Below are positions 23,520 to 61,650 of a stretch of DNA of 64,000 bases, piece after piece. The translations under genes were made by a program, and so were the position numbers. The notes under the pieces were generated by a model that was not told where the DNA came from, did not search any database, and saw only the letters and a program-made list of their open reading frames with translations. The DNA comes from Holacanthus passer (Eukaryota > Chordata > Actinopteri > Pomacanthidae). Each line of letters begins with the position of its first letter. Within the stretch, counting starts at the first letter, position 1. The stretch spans positions 558,001-622,000 of the forward strand of contig JAFREQ010000043.1 in NCBI GenBank assembly GCA_025331565.1. The letters run 5' to 3'.

Positions 23520-26500
23520 TACACAATTATTGTTTCTCTGCAGCCACAGGGATGTAATGAGTCCTCATGGTAATCATGCTTTGTCACATTCACATTCACA
23601 AACAGTAATAACATAGCTACCACAGATGGCGAAGCAGTTCGTGCTCCCGCTGCCTGTTCTAATGTGTGTTTAATTCACAGTCGTCAGCCATAATCACAGT
23701 TTCTGTATCTGCACAACGCTCTTTTGTTTACTTACGCATTGTAAATTTGTCACCGGGGTTTTCGGGGGAATGTAAAAGCGAGAGTTTGCCTACACTGTAA
23801 CTGTGTTCACGTTTCATGTTGTGTCCTTTTAACATTGCTGTTTAACAACACTCTTTACCAAAATGAAATGATAGTAAATGAAGGATGTTTCTGAGACGTT
23901 ATTTGGGGAAATATGGCTAGATTCTATTTTATTATTAACTTTTTTAAAAGTCTACATTTTGTACCTGATGTGTAATTATGTAATTTAAGTACCAGATTAA
24001 AAACTGTATGTTTCAGGTTACTGTATAAGGTCAGATTAATTCATACTGTAAGTGGGGTTGAATTGGACACAACACACAAAAGGTCCCTGTACTGGACTGT
24101 CTATAATGTCTGCTTAATGTACTGCAAGTTTTATGGATTGCAAATTAAACACAGCTTTTCTCACAAACGGATTGAGCGTAGCTGTGTGATGTGTGAGTGA
24201 AGTTTCAGCCTGTGCGTCTCATCATTCTCATCCCAGGTTCAGCTGTGGTATTTTTTAGGATTCAAGGCAGGTGGGCTTCTTCCTTGTTTTGTTTTTTTTG
24301 CCTGAAACAAAGTGAAGTGAAGTCAGACTATGAAGAGATTTCATGTGTTTTGAATGAATAGTGTAAATGAAGTGTATGAGAGTAGGTTGAAAGCCAATGG
24401 CAAAGGAAGGAAATTGTCAGGGATTTCAAAACGTGGGTGATGATCCTTTAAGTCTAACACCACAAAGGTGCTGGATACAAAAATCATGAATAACAATGCA
24501 ACATAATCACAGCTCTCTTTTACCTTCATATTAACAACCAACTGCAGATCTTCCTCAGGTAAATACTCACAGTAGGAAACTGAGGGTTATACATAACAAA
24601 AGCAGTGACATCGTAATCATCTAATCACATATGTGTCTTTATTGGAAGGACAATGAAAAACTTTAATATGAAAATATAATTCAGTCTCAATCAATGTTCA
24701 TACAATAAAAAAAAATCATACACTAGTTTTATTTAAGTAATAAGGTGGACAAGACACTAGGGGGCAACAAAAGTCATTTAAAAGCATATGTAACATTTCA
24801 CATATTCTTAACTATCAAAAACTGTTTTCTGTGATCTACATGTATACATGACCTGAAAAATATATATATATATATATAATATAAAGGCAATGTGTGAGTA
24901 CAGTCTATTTGCATGAACAGCTATTGTTGATATTGTTGATATTGATTGATTGTTTTTCCTTGTAATAATGACATCCTCACACATGCATGTGATTAGATGA
25001 CTAAAATGTCACTGGTCATTTTACTGTATCTATATCCCTTATTTACCTCCTGCATTTTCCAGAGGTCAACCTGTAGTGAGCCAATCAGTTCCACGGGTCA
25101 GGCTAAACCATCAGGATAAAGAAATAGTCCAGAAGAATTATGTTGAACATATGTTATAATGATTCATTGTTTGATGGATGATTATATGTCCCTGTCAAAT
25201 CGTGCCGTTCTGACAAACATTGGCAGCTTCAGTATGTTTTTCTCGCTGGTACACACCAACCAACATGTAGACAACAGAAATGAGTGAGTCTGTCTGCAAT
25301 GTAATGCCAATGTTTCATGATCTATTCTGTCATGATTTGAATTCTCCCAGTTGTCACCATTATGATGTGAAAACAGATTACACTAATAAGATACAGTGTA
25401 ATGATTTATAGGTTGTTGCAGATGTTTTATGTAAATGAAATGCTGCAGATAATCAGCCTCATAGTTCCTGCACAGAATGCATGCTGGACTATTAGTCCAA
25501 TGTACTATAGCCAAAACATTAAACCTATAAGAAGCTCATTCTGCTGCTTCAATAAAACTATGACGTTAGCTATTACATTACTGATTGAGCCTCCAATCGG
25601 GAGGGGGGGGGTCTGTGTGCACTACTTATTAACGTGCTTATTGGTAACAAAGGCTGTGTTTTGAGAGGCGTTTTAATATGCAAATTAATGCAGCCAGAAG
25701 CTCCAACTCAAATCAGATCACCTAGTTTATAACAACCACCTGCTGCTCAAGTAACAAGTTTCTGCTATTAACCTGTTTTCAAGTTACAAGAAGTGTTTAC
25801 AAGAAGATGCCTGCTACACACGTGCACACCCCTAACATGATGCCCTAAGTCCTGTATGTTGTTCCAATGTTTATTTGGGTTATGAAAGTTATAAAAGAAA
25901 CACAGACTATAGCCTTTATCTTTATAGCCCCAACCCTGCAGCTCGAGGACCAGACACTCAGCAGGATGGTGGAAAGGGCTGCTGATCAAATGTAGAGTAA
26001 AAAAGTGCTTTCACTCTCATATTTCCAGAGGACCTTTCAGAAAATGGAAGCTAACAGAGAGGAGGTGCGCTGGGCAATATATTAATCACCTCACAGAGCC
26101 TCTGATGCTTTCTTTGATGCCAGAGGAAGCAGCAGTCAGTATCTTTTTTTTGCAGAAATATCCACTCTCTTTATCACCAGCACACACACACAATACAATA
26201 ACCTATATGAAAGAGACTGCTGTTTTTTAGAGAGTGGGCTGGTTGGGGGGGGGTAGACAAGTAAACTTCAAACTGACAGAGGCTACAAATGAAATGTCAC
26301 TTCAAAGCACGTTTCACTTGTTAATTCCTGAAAGTACATTTCCAAGGACTGCAGCCTCGTTCGCTGCTTTTCCTCTTATTCTCTGCACTGAACGTCATTC
26401 TCATTTTATCTAGCCGTGATAGACGAGCAGAAAATTCACATCCAATATAGAAAAAACTGACAAAAGTCCTCAACGTGTCTGTTCATGATTTCACATGAAA

Positions 26501-26920
26501 TGGAAGATACCTACATATTGTTAATAGCACAGACTCAATGCATCTCATTCCACATGGTTACAAAGGTTTTGATCAGCCTCGCTGCGACTGCTGACTGGCA
26601 GCAGGTCGAGAATCATAATTTTCATTTGACTTATCTCTGCAGACACATGTTCACGTTGTCAAGCGATTCCACATGTGATTTCCATTTAGATCGGCCGAGG
26701 GCAAAATGCACCAGGTGACTCGTCTGTTTAATCAGACTTTGACATTAACACATCAGTGTGTCAGGATTAGGCCCTTGAACCGCTCACAAAAAATTTTTGA
26801 TATCCTCAAAAGCTTAAGCGAAATTGTACAGTTTACTGGCTTATTTATGTGGGTTGTTTTTCTTATTTGTGTGGAAAAGCACTTTTCTAATTTGTTCATC
26901 TGTTTGTATAAACTCTAAAT

Positions 26921-27120
26921 TAAATAGTTAAGGAAATACACTCTTTATATTAATTGTCCAGAATTTGATGAGAAGATTGTTACCACTGTACAAAATCAAT
27001 CTTCTCATCAAATTCTCGACAAAAAAACAGCTGTTTTGTTTTTTAGTGTGTTTTGTGATTAATAAGGGAATAAAATGAAATAATGAAAAAATAAAAAATG
27101 TCAAACTATTCCTTCAATTA
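26921..27120. repeat. Interspersed repeat family B, fold-back copy
   Basis: The ends resemble the family seen at 63200 and 49240: it begins with 'gttaaggaaatacact' and ends with 'gtcaaactattccttcaatt'. Its centre is a near-perfect hairpin. The 19-bp arm GAATTTGATGAGAAGATTG (26961-26979) is followed after 17 bases by its exact reverse complement (26997-27015). One more pair, a single mismatch and five further pairs extend it to 26954-27022. The arm matches the 'agttagatgagaagat' block of the family. Confidence 0.6.
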
Positions 27121-28434
27121 TTTTTGCATCTAGTAATTTATTAAAAGTAATTCCATTCTAGCAAATCACTTTCAGCTATTTCCTACAATGGCAGGAATAT
27201 CTGGTCTTTTTAACATCCACACATCATTTGCTAAGCTAAGTAACACAGGGCGACATCACTTTCCTAATGGCTACATGACTGACAGACACACGTCTGTGCT
27301 ATAGTCAGCATGATGGAGCAGAGCTGGAGATTGGTCCCTGAAAAAGGATGCATCACAGCGAGTGGAATTGCCGTCTTCACTCATGCAGAGATTAGTGTGA
27401 TGGCTGCAGGTGTTTCGTTATCCGGAGGCCATTACTGCTAATGCCACTTTGTCACCATCACCAAAGGGTGTCATCATCCAAAATCAAAGGGAGAGTGGAC
27501 ACCTACTGTGTTTCATGTTAGAGCCCCAAAATGACATATGAATTCTAACATCCATTTCAATAAAGTATGAAGTTGTGCAGGCATCTAAACCATCAGATGA
27601 AATACCATAGTTTTTAAGGTTTATTGTTTTTGCATTTATGTTAAAAGGTTTCATAGATGGCACTTGATGATGGAATGATGTGTTTGCTTTTTCTCCATCA
27701 TTTTTGCCTCACAGTGAATGATGGTAAACATTGTGCAGCACTAATGTTGGCTGTTTCTCGGCTGTGTGGGATGGGCTCAAATGAGTTTTTCTGGAAACTA
27801 AATTTGAAATCAAACCTGGCAAACCAGCAGCCTGTAGAAACCAGTAAACATGCAATCCTTGGCGTATGAAGCAGGTTGGGGAAATCTTTGCTGCTCTCAG
27901 AAACAGCTGCTTGATGCTGGCATCTAAAAGCAGGAGAAGGTTGCATTAGCTGATGAAAATTACACGCGTGGTGATGAAGTGAAAATTGTCTCTTGAAACC
28001 TTCATCATGGAAATCAAATTTGTGGAAATGGCAAACTGAGAGCCATGCCTCACAAACCGAGGGCAGACAAACTGTGCGAATACGCAATGAATGTTCAACA
28101 TATTCAGGCCACTTACTGTTTTTATCTAGTGATAAATTTGAATCCAATCTTTGCAAATTTTTTTGCGTCTTTTTGTCATCATTCTGTGTCGTGATTTGCA
28201 GCTTGTTTTGAGTCTGTTAGTGGCTTTTTCCATCTCTCTGCAGTCGTTTGATTGACTTTCCCGCTAGAAATACGAACAGTCACTTCAACGAAACTAGAGG
28301 TTGGGGGAAGATGAGGTCCTGAGTTCAGTAGGATTTTGTAAATCTGCTGTGATCTCTTTCATAAAAATTCATATACCGTTATCATGAACAGTAAAGGACA
28401 CAAACACTGCAGATATTGAAAAACTTTATTATCA

Positions 28435-28440
28435 CACCAT
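28435..28440 (-). terminator. mchr1: Candidate MCHR1 poly(A) signal (minus strand)
   Basis: TTTATT on the plus strand reads AATAAA on the minus strand, followed there by a GT-rich stretch. It would give a 3' UTR of about 2 kb. A second minus-strand AATAAA at 29233-29238 would give about 1.2 kb. Neither is proven. Confidence 0.25.
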
Positions 28441-30449
28441 ATTAAAATATGACTTTCAAACTCAGTACGTCTCTTCTTATGGTAAATTAACTTCGAACAG
28501 TTGACACTTGCATCCAAGACTGAGTGGACAAAATGCAAAGCAGAGACACCTTTGCCTACACAAAATATCTTTCCTCCACAATATATACAAAATGATCTTA
28601 ACTTCCAACATTGTTTGCACCCTATTCCAAATGTCACATCCTGTTCCCTTGCACCTGCTGGTAAGTACTTTGTTTATTTCACAAGCTGCAGCAAACACTC
28701 CTCATTATTTCATTAGTGTTACTTGAAAAAATAGTACACATGAACCAAATACGCACAATACATATATTTTAAAAAATCAGAAATTCTGACTCCATTTCCA
28801 GTCTGACAAACACATGCTTTAAAAGTGTGAGTACAGAGAAACATTTGCTTAAGGCTAATTAACGCTGTAACTCAAAGATAATGTCTCACCAGGGTTGACA
28901 GTAAATAACTGCCTTGTTATTTCCTTATTTTGGGTTTGGGGTGTTGTCCTCGCGATTAAGGAATTATCATGCCAAAGCCATGCAATCCTGCCTTTTATCC
29001 CCCCCCCCGTTATCCAAGATAATGGGTGATCCTCTGATCCTGCCGCCTGACATTTGGATAAACACTAAAGCTGAATCATCCCACTGTGAAAAGCTGGAGA
29101 GAAAGAGAAACACTGCTCCTTTCATCATCTTAAGTCTGTGAAAATCAGACACAGCGTATTTTTGACGGTTCCCCCCTTTAATAAATGACCTTGCTTAACA
29201 TTGAATGGAAATATTTCACTTGAAATCAATACTTTATTACCACTTTAATACACTTACACAATTGAAAGAACATGTTTACAAAATGTTGCGAAAGCAATTA
29301 AGTTTTTCTTTTTAATGTTACAAAGCAAACAGCTCCTCTAAAGACAGAGCCTGACAACCAAAATCAATATCTTTTCAATTTTGCATTGCCTGGAGTACAA
29401 TTTAACGGTTAAAACATGCAGCACGTTTTGACAACAGATACACCAAAGTCTACACTTCCACTGTGGTCACATTATAGTAAGGATGCCCAGTTAAAGACAC
29501 AGACAGCTGTTAAACATGCATGCATTGACTTGACTTGTCAAACAGTCTGTGAATGTTTTTTTCCGCCACGATATAGATAAAATTACAACATTTAAAAAGC
29601 CACACATTTAAGAGTCACACAGATAATGTGGTGTCTGTTCAGAGGACCTGTTATTAGTGCGACGGCCATCTGGTTCAACATCACAACACAATGTCAAACT
29701 GGATGATAGACGAGCAACTAGCACTATAATTTCAGTATTCTGTCAATACTGATTGCGGGTTGCAACACAAAACCTCTAACGCAGTTCAATACTGTTAAAA
29801 ACTATTTATAAATGATATTTCAGATCATGAAAAATGTTGTGGTGCAGAGCCCAGGTTTGCAGAAGCATGTCATTAATGTTATTTTGCATGCTGGGCTAAT
29901 TATTAGTTTGTAGCCCTTCATTGTGTTATATTTGATGCAGCTCAGTTTTTATATTACTGATATACCATTGGCCATTTTGAAGGTAAATCAAAAATGCATC
30001 CAAAAAAACAATACACACATATAGTAATGATTAATCAAGTTGCTACAGTAACCCTCAATAAACATCAGGGGGCTTTAAGTCACTCATTATGCTCTATTAT
30101 AAATGAGCCTGTGTTATTTGTTTGTCATTGTTGAATGGTGGACTAATTGGTCCGAACATATTATTTACCAGACAGACCAGAAAAGGTCATCCATTGTTGC
30201 TTTGCTCATTTTGGTAAAAGGGTGACTAAACATGGCAATTACTCATATTGAACATGCCTCGAAATGTCACAGATTATATTATCACTTGGCACACAGATGT
30301 ACTTTGCTGTTCAGTAGAGTCACATTTGGAGTGCCTCCCTCCCCCCTTCATAATGTCTTCATGGAAACAGAACAGTCAGTCGTAGCAGGTGGTGGGTCGT
30401 TGGCAACGGTGGTTGGCAGCGGTCATGGGTTGCCAGATAAGTGTCCATC

Positions 30450-31480
30450 TCAGTGCACAGCCGCGTTCACGGGCAGCATGTTTTGAAGCAGATCCCTTGA
30501 TGAGTGCGAGTGGGATGGAGGAAGGCTGTCTGGCGCCATCCTCAGGCTCGTACTGCCGTCAGCCAGAGCCGGGGCGACTCTGAAAGCCCTGTGAGATGGC
30601 CGAAGGGCTACGATGAACTGCCTCTTAAATGTTTTGCTTAATACAATGTAGATGAAGGGGTTAATGCAGCTGTTGGCATAGCCCATGCTGATGGCGATGT
30701 TGTAGGCGTACAGGAAGGCAAACGTGGGCCGCTGGACTCCCAGGTGGACCAGCTGTAAGATGTAGTAGGGGGCCCAGCATGTGAAGAAAGCCAGGCATAT
30801 GACCACTGCCATACGGGTCACCTTCCTCGTCCGCACCCTCAGGCTGCGCTGGGGCAGTGGAGCAACTGTGGCCGACATGTTTTGGAGAATCTTGAAGAAG
30901 ACCCAACAGATGACCACCCAAGGAAGAGCGAAGGTCAAGACGAACTGGTAGAGGGTGAACCAGTATGTGTCTGTGGATGGGTTGGGCAGCAGGAGGGCAC
31001 AGCCGACCGAGCCATCTTTAAGGGGCATGAGTCCTGTGTACATCCACACTGGAGTGATGGAAACCAGAGAAAACACCCACACCAGAGCTACCGCCGCCCC
31101 GGCCACGAAGGGGGTTCGAACGTGTTTGAAGCGGATGGGATGGACAGTGGCCAGGTAGCGATCCAGGGTCATTACGGTCAGGATGTAGGTGCTGACGGTC
31201 TGGCTGTTGGAATCCAGTGCCGTGATGACAGTGCACATGGTGGCACCGAAGCACCAGGAGCCGTTGCCCACCAGCTGGTGGATGAGGAAAGGCATGCCGA
31301 GGAGGAAGAGGAGGTCTGCGATGGACAAACTGAAGATGAATATGTCTGGTACCGTTTGCTGGGAGCAGAGCTTGGTTTTCTTCACTATGGTGTAGATTAC
31401 GATGCAGTTTCCAAAGATGCCAAAGAAACAGATGACACCAAAGATGCTGGGCATGAGCACATTGTTGTACTGCTCATGCA
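30450..31480 (-). CDS. mchr1: MCHR1 exon 2 (all seven membrane segments)
   Basis: On the minus strand the acceptor is catcctttttgccag and the exon starts TG|CAT, completing a Val codon with the G of exon 1. An open frame runs on upstream to a TTG at 31487, but those bases lie inside the splice acceptor. The frame ends at 30450-30452. The tail is Ser/His-rich (SLPPSHSHSSRD), with no obvious palmitoylation cysteine. Confidence 0.94.
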
Positions 31481-31805
31481 CTGGCAAAAAGGATGCAAAC
31501 AGAAGAGTCTTTGTCAGTCACTTATAACATACAGTAAATCCTGCTGAATGTGATTCTTCCATAAATATCATCTGTTTCAATTCATGTTTGAGATACTGGG
31601 TTTGATGTTTTTTTTTTTAAGTCAAATTCTTCCAATTATCTAACATTAATTTTGCATTTGTGACACAGCACTACCATCATGTGCTTAGCTCATTTTAAGG
31701 AGCTGATTTTAAAAAGGGAGAAGAAACAAACAACCTACCTTCCTCAAGACTCTCAGGCGAAGTGAAGGAGGAAAAAGATGAATTCGAAATGTAGGAAAAG
31801 TCCAT
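30450..31805 (-). CDS. mchr1: Melanin-concentrating hormone receptor 1 (MCHR1-type GPCR), complete
   Basis: Class A rhodopsin-like receptor for melanin-concentrating hormone; it acts at the plasma membrane and couples to Gi/Gq. In fish this system serves feeding and skin paling. The CDS joins 31805-31739 and 31480-30450 across a 258-bp intron, giving 365 codons. Exon 1 begins MDFSYISNSS, with an N-glycosylation sequon at residue 8. Seven hydrophobic segments follow. Key residues are Asn47 in GN of TM1, Asp78 in ADLL of TM2, Cys105 and Cys183 for the extracellular disulfide, Asp112 (position 3.32, the MCH-binding acid in LDSNSQ), DRY 129-131, CWAP 257-260 and NPFIY 296-300. YWFTLYQF and PNP-TD match MCHR1, not MCHR2. 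Teleosts carry two MCHR1 copies and I cannot tell a from b. It is convergent with USP43 and divergent from GRB2. Confidence 0.93.
31739..31805 (-). CDS. mchr1: MCHR1 exon 1 (extracellular N-terminus)
   Basis: 67 bp on the minus strand, from ATG (31805-31803) to the donor G|GTAGGT. It encodes MDFSYISNSSFSSFTSPESL, EE and one base of Val. Phase and splice sites fit exon 2. Ser/Thr-rich with one NSS sequon, it is shorter than the human MCHR1 N-terminus, as I would expect for a fish receptor. It is too short to stand out as an open frame. Confidence 0.85.
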
Positions 31806-31849
31806 CCTAGATGGGTTTGGCTGATCTTTCTCTAAAACAGTCTGCAGTG

Positions 31850-31850
<1 letters not shown>

Positions 31851-31883
<33 letters not shown>

Positions 31884-31897
31884 TTACTACTACTACT
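31851..31897. repeat. (TAA)n plus (TAC)n microsatellite upstream of MCHR1
   Basis: About 32 bp of ATA/TAA repeat (31851-31882) is followed by four TAC units (31885-31897). On the minus strand this is 46 bp upstream of the MCHR1 start codon, within its 5' UTR or core promoter. Confidence 0.9.
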
Positions 31898-33143
31898 CCT
31901 AATGATAATAACACAACTTACATAATGTAGTTTTCCAGCGAAAAAAAGTCAATTTAGACATAAGGTGCCATAAGATCAGCAACATGAAAGGATCCAAAAA
32001 TAATTCACTTCCTCCAGTTAGTTTATGGATTTCACAGCAACATCCAGAAGACTTGATCAACGCACCCGACAACTACAAACGCATCCATGAGAAAAAACAG
32101 AGCTGACGTCACACCCTCGTCACTCTGTAAGTGTATTAACTGGCAGCACCTGCATCTCACTGACTTTAACTGAAGGATCAATATAAATATAGATCAATGT
32201 AAGAGATATACATTGCCCTTCTTCTGCAATGGTGTCACATTGTATGGTTTTAGTGACACTGTCAGCTCCATCATGCATTTAAAAGATATAGATTTAAAGT
32301 TGTCTCATAACAAGGATCTGGACTTTTCTATATTTGTCCTATAAGAATAAAGAACTTTTGCTTTTATTTGCACAGCATCTGCCTTTCATAATGCTAATTA
32401 CTGACGCTGTTTACCTATGGCTAGATATGTCCACTAGGTGTCAGCATTGTCAAGGTATTTAGTTACTCTCTTGCTACAGCTCGACCCCCCTTTAGAATGA
32501 AAAGCAGATGTCCAAAAAAACGAAAACAAAAAACAAAGAAAGAAGGACAAATATTTGCCAAATAGTGGTTTCTGTAGTGGGATCAGGGGAACAGCCATCA
32601 GTCCCCGCTGACAACATGGAAGATGGAGAAGTTTAATAACAGGCTGCTTTTGGGGGGCAAATCGTCTAGAATATCATCAAAACAGTGTTTGTCACTTTGC
32701 ATATTTTTAGCTGCTTTATTTGTAACACATTCGAGCACGAGCCTTGAATTTGCCAGTAATGTGATTGATTTTTTTGTAATGAGGAAAAACAACAGATAAC
32801 TTATTCTATCAATCACAATCACTAACTTTCTCACAGAAGCCATCAAGACATTTAAACCTCATTATTATGATGTTTGCAGCATATCACAACACTCATACGG
32901 TTTCCTTCACCTGAATCACTATATAATACTTTTATCACTTGAATGGTGATGTCAAGCTGATGCGGCAACAGTTCGTTATTTCACACCCATAAATCTTAAA
33001 GCAGCAGGATCCTTCATCTTTTTCTAGCCTTTTTTATTTTTCATTATTTTGATTATTTTATTTAATACTTAATAACTAACATGATGGGTTTAACCGTATT
33101 TTTAATGTCACTGAATCAGACAAAGACATAAGCATCTAAACAA

Positions 33144-33176
33144 ATAGATAGATAGATAGATGGATGGATGGATGGA
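33144..33176. repeat. (GATA)n(GATG)n compound microsatellite
   Basis: About four GATA units run into about four GATG units, roughly 120 bp upstream of the CpG-rich GRB2 promoter region. Confidence 0.9.
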
Positions 33177-33279
33177 GTGATTGAGTGATTGCTATACATA
33201 CTAATAATAGCTATTAGTATCAGGCTAATTATAATAATCACAGGGTTGATTATTAACAGTGGTGTGGTGGCTCTGGTTT

Positions 33280-33960
33280 GGCAGACATGTGGATCAGACT
33301 GACAGGGAGGAGCTCCAGTCCCAGCAGCAGCAGACCCTCCCAGCTCGGTGGGAGGAAGCGGAAATAAACCTTATGCTAGCAGCTACGTTCGGGCTCCTCG
33401 GACGGGGTGGAAGCGACATCAGACGTACATCGTTTGTTGCCTCTCAAGAGGAAGCAGGGAGCGGATAATTACACGATAGGGCTTTTTGTTTGTTACGGTG
33501 GCAGCATCGAAACGGAATATCTCGAGTGGTGAGTTTTCCTTCTTCTTTTTTTTTTACCTGTGGTAAAAGTTGCGGACTCTTTCCGTCGGCGACGCAGGCT
33601 AGCCAAGTTCAGCAACGTTAGCTGAGCTGCTAAGCTAGCAACAACAGCTTGCGCTATGAAAAAAAAAGGTGTTTTCTTCCCTTTCACATTTGCCAACGTG
33701 AAGCTAGCTCGCAGGCCTCGGGCGTCCAGGAACAGCTCGTGTTTATTTTAAACCGGGCTCTTGCTTTGACTCGTCGTTAATTTCCCCCGCCGTGATGAAT
33801 TAATTGGGTTAAGTTTGATAATCGCCCCGCATCGCAGTTATTGTTATTCGACCGTTAGCCGGCATGCTAGCTGTAGCGTTCTGGGCGCAGGCTGTTTGCT
33901 GGAGCGGATTTGATCCAGTCGAAGTCGCGTGAAAACGGTCAAATAAATCGCGATCTGAAG
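33280..33960 (+). promoter_or_regulatory. grb2: GRB2 promoter / CpG-rich region with non-coding exon 1
   Basis: CpG dinucleotides are frequent from about 33390 to 33990 and rare in the flanks. A strong donor, GAGTG|GTGAGT, lies at 33528/33529. I take the sequence ending at 33528 as the non-coding first exon, whose start I cannot fix. This fits the known vertebrate GRB2 design, where the ATG lies in exon 2. If transcription begins before 33373, a 31-codon upstream ORF (33373-33468) would be included. Confidence 0.6.
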
Positions 33961-35144
33961 CTCAAAATGTCACATTAGTAGATGTTGAAATCTGACATTG
34001 TTGTGACAGTAAAGAACAATCACTAGACGGTTGTAAATTACAAGACGATTATGGCTGTCTGCCCCCTCTGGACTTCAGCTTCCCTTTTCATTACTTTGTC
34101 CTTCCTAACGTTACGTCTGTCCCTGATCTGTTTTGTGTTCACAAATAGCGACCATTGTTGTTGTTGTTGACAGTATTTTAGCTGTAAACAACGGCTGCAG
34201 TCCCGTTTTAGGACTTGCTGTGTGGTTACAGTCAAATGACTTCTAGAAGTGCCCTGTGTCTTCTGTGCTGTTCAAGCTAACCCATGAACTGATTATCCGC
34301 CACCAGATAACGTGGATTGTTTATGAAAATCCGACAATTTGCATTTGCTGATAATTTGGCGTGAGTTTGCTCATCCTGTCCTGTCATCTGGCTGGCTGTC
34401 AGATTTAATGGCCTTATTCGTGAACCCCTCAGAGCTGCGCGGTGATGTTAGCATATTAGCAAACAACTTAATGAGATAACGCTACTTTATCCATTTAACT
34501 CAGCAGCTGTAGCTTTAGCCGGTGTATCAATGTCAGCTCTGTTAAATGAAGCCACTGACTTATCTCTAGTATGGCCAGGTGGTTGGCTGTCAAGACAGTC
34601 TGTGAGAACTGCATTGATTGTAGTGAACTTCACATCAGTATCCTCTTGTCCTCTTATGAATGTTGCCCAGAGTGAGAACACGGAGGCCTTAACTCCTTTT
34701 CATACTGGTTTGCCGTTTGTGATAACCTTTAGTGCTTGTGTGCTCTATTTTGGCGATCTTTTAGGATTTTAAGAGAACAAAGCATGTGATGTCTAGACCA
34801 CAAAAGAACTCTGTCATGATTACAGGAAAACAAATTAAAAAAAATTTTTTTATGAGCGCAACCAAGAGGCATTAAAATAAAGAGAGACTTGCAACATAAA
34901 GGGAAAAATCAGATTCAGATTTCCCAGATATTCTTAAGGCTCAGACCAAACTAAATTGGGTTTGGTTTATATTCAGGTCATCTTAATCTAGTTATGTTTT
35001 AAATAGCGATCTTAATGTCTCAGAGTAAGCATATGCCTAAATATCAGTATTTCATGTCTAAAAAACATCCTCACCTGTGCAGTTGTTGTTCTAAATGCTA
35101 CCTTTTTTAGTGTGATTGAGCACCACATTGTGTCTTGTTTGCAG

Positions 35145-60933
<25,789 letters not shown>

Positions 60934-60950
60934 ACAGTCAGACCATGTAT

Positions 60951-61011
60951 ACAACAACAACAACAACCACCACCACCACCACAACAGCAACCATCACCAC
61001 CATCATCATCA
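60951..61011. repeat. Trinucleotide (CAA/CAC/CAT)n tract
   Basis: About 60 bp of CAA, CAC and CAT units begin 17 bp after the GRB2 stop codon. They are read through in another frame as an Asn/His/Thr run, which is not a real protein. Confidence 0.85.
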
Positions 61012-61644
61012 TTATCGTTCTTGATCTCATCAGCCCCCCCCCCCCCATCCAACCCCCAAACACCCCTCCACCCCTCTACGCCATCCCACGATAACAGGAG
61101 CAGACAGGAAGAACGCAAACAACCGAAAGAGAGAAAGTGAGAGAGATATAACAGGAGTAGTGCTGTCGTAGGCGTCGCTGTGTGGGTGGCAGCTGAGCAA
61201 AATCAACTTTTACTTGTGCTGAGAATGTTCACCTCCCCAGTGAACGCCTCGGCGAGGATTGAACTGTCTTTGAGGGAAGTCTAAATGCAGAGAAACTAAA
61301 GAGTAGTGCACCAACCGTGAAGATAACCAAATGATTCTACCGCTACCCACAGCTGCTTCTGTCTTCTCCTTAACTTCTTAACATTCTGCCTTTCTTTTTG
61401 TGTTGGGTTTTTTTTTTTTTTTTCCTCCGCATGTTGTTTTAATCACCTAAATGAAATGCCTACCGATGAATCTGTTTTAAAGGAAAAAAAAATGTAAAAA
61501 TATAAAAAAGAAGAAATGGTTTTAAAAATGTACAAAAACGAAGAGAGAGGAAAAAAAAACAAATGATGCAATCTACAGTACAGCAAGTTTCCATGTCTAA
61601 GATCATTGGCACGTGAGCATTGTACATCAGCCGTCGGCTGTATA

Positions 61645-61650
61645 AATAAA
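61645..61650 (+). terminator. grb2: Candidate proximal GRB2 poly(A) signal
   Basis: An AATAAA hexamer lies 0.7 kb past the stop. It would give a short 3' UTR. Use is not proven. Confidence 0.4.

Larger units (their letters stand above)
22092..24240 (+). other. usp43: USP43 3' UTR and near-downstream DNA
   Basis: Non-coding and moderately AT-rich. Candidate poly(A) signals are AATAAA at 23337-23342 and ATTAAA at 24144-24149. I cannot say which is used. A (CA)n tract lies at 23499-23519. No other gene is visible. Confidence 0.4.
24241..30449. other. Intergenic DNA between convergent USP43 and MCHR1
   Basis: About 6 kb without a supported protein gene. It contains an (AT)n run near 24860-24882, a family B fold-back element at about 26921-27120, and homopolymer G or C runs near 25600, 26245 and 28995. 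The part from about 28430 to 30449 may include the MCHR1 3' UTR. Open frames are short and match nothing I recognise. Confidence 0.6.
31806..33280. other. Divergent intergenic region MCHR1 / GRB2
   Basis: About 1.5 kb separates the MCHR1 start codon (minus) from the GRB2 promoter region (plus). It holds a (TAA)n tract beginning 46 bp upstream of the MCHR1 ATG and a (GATA)n(GATG)n tract at 33144-33176. No gene is seen in it. Confidence 0.7.

Noticed and set aside
31481..31487. TTG start extending MCHR1 exon 2 upstream
   Set aside because: The bases form the splice acceptor (tttttgccag); a matching exon 1 with ATG and donor in the right phase lies 258 bp upstream.
30882..31547. 221-codon plus-strand open frame
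   Set aside because: It lies antisense to the MCHR1 coding exon and is a by-product of that exon's codon bias; the minus-strand frame has clear GPCR motifs.
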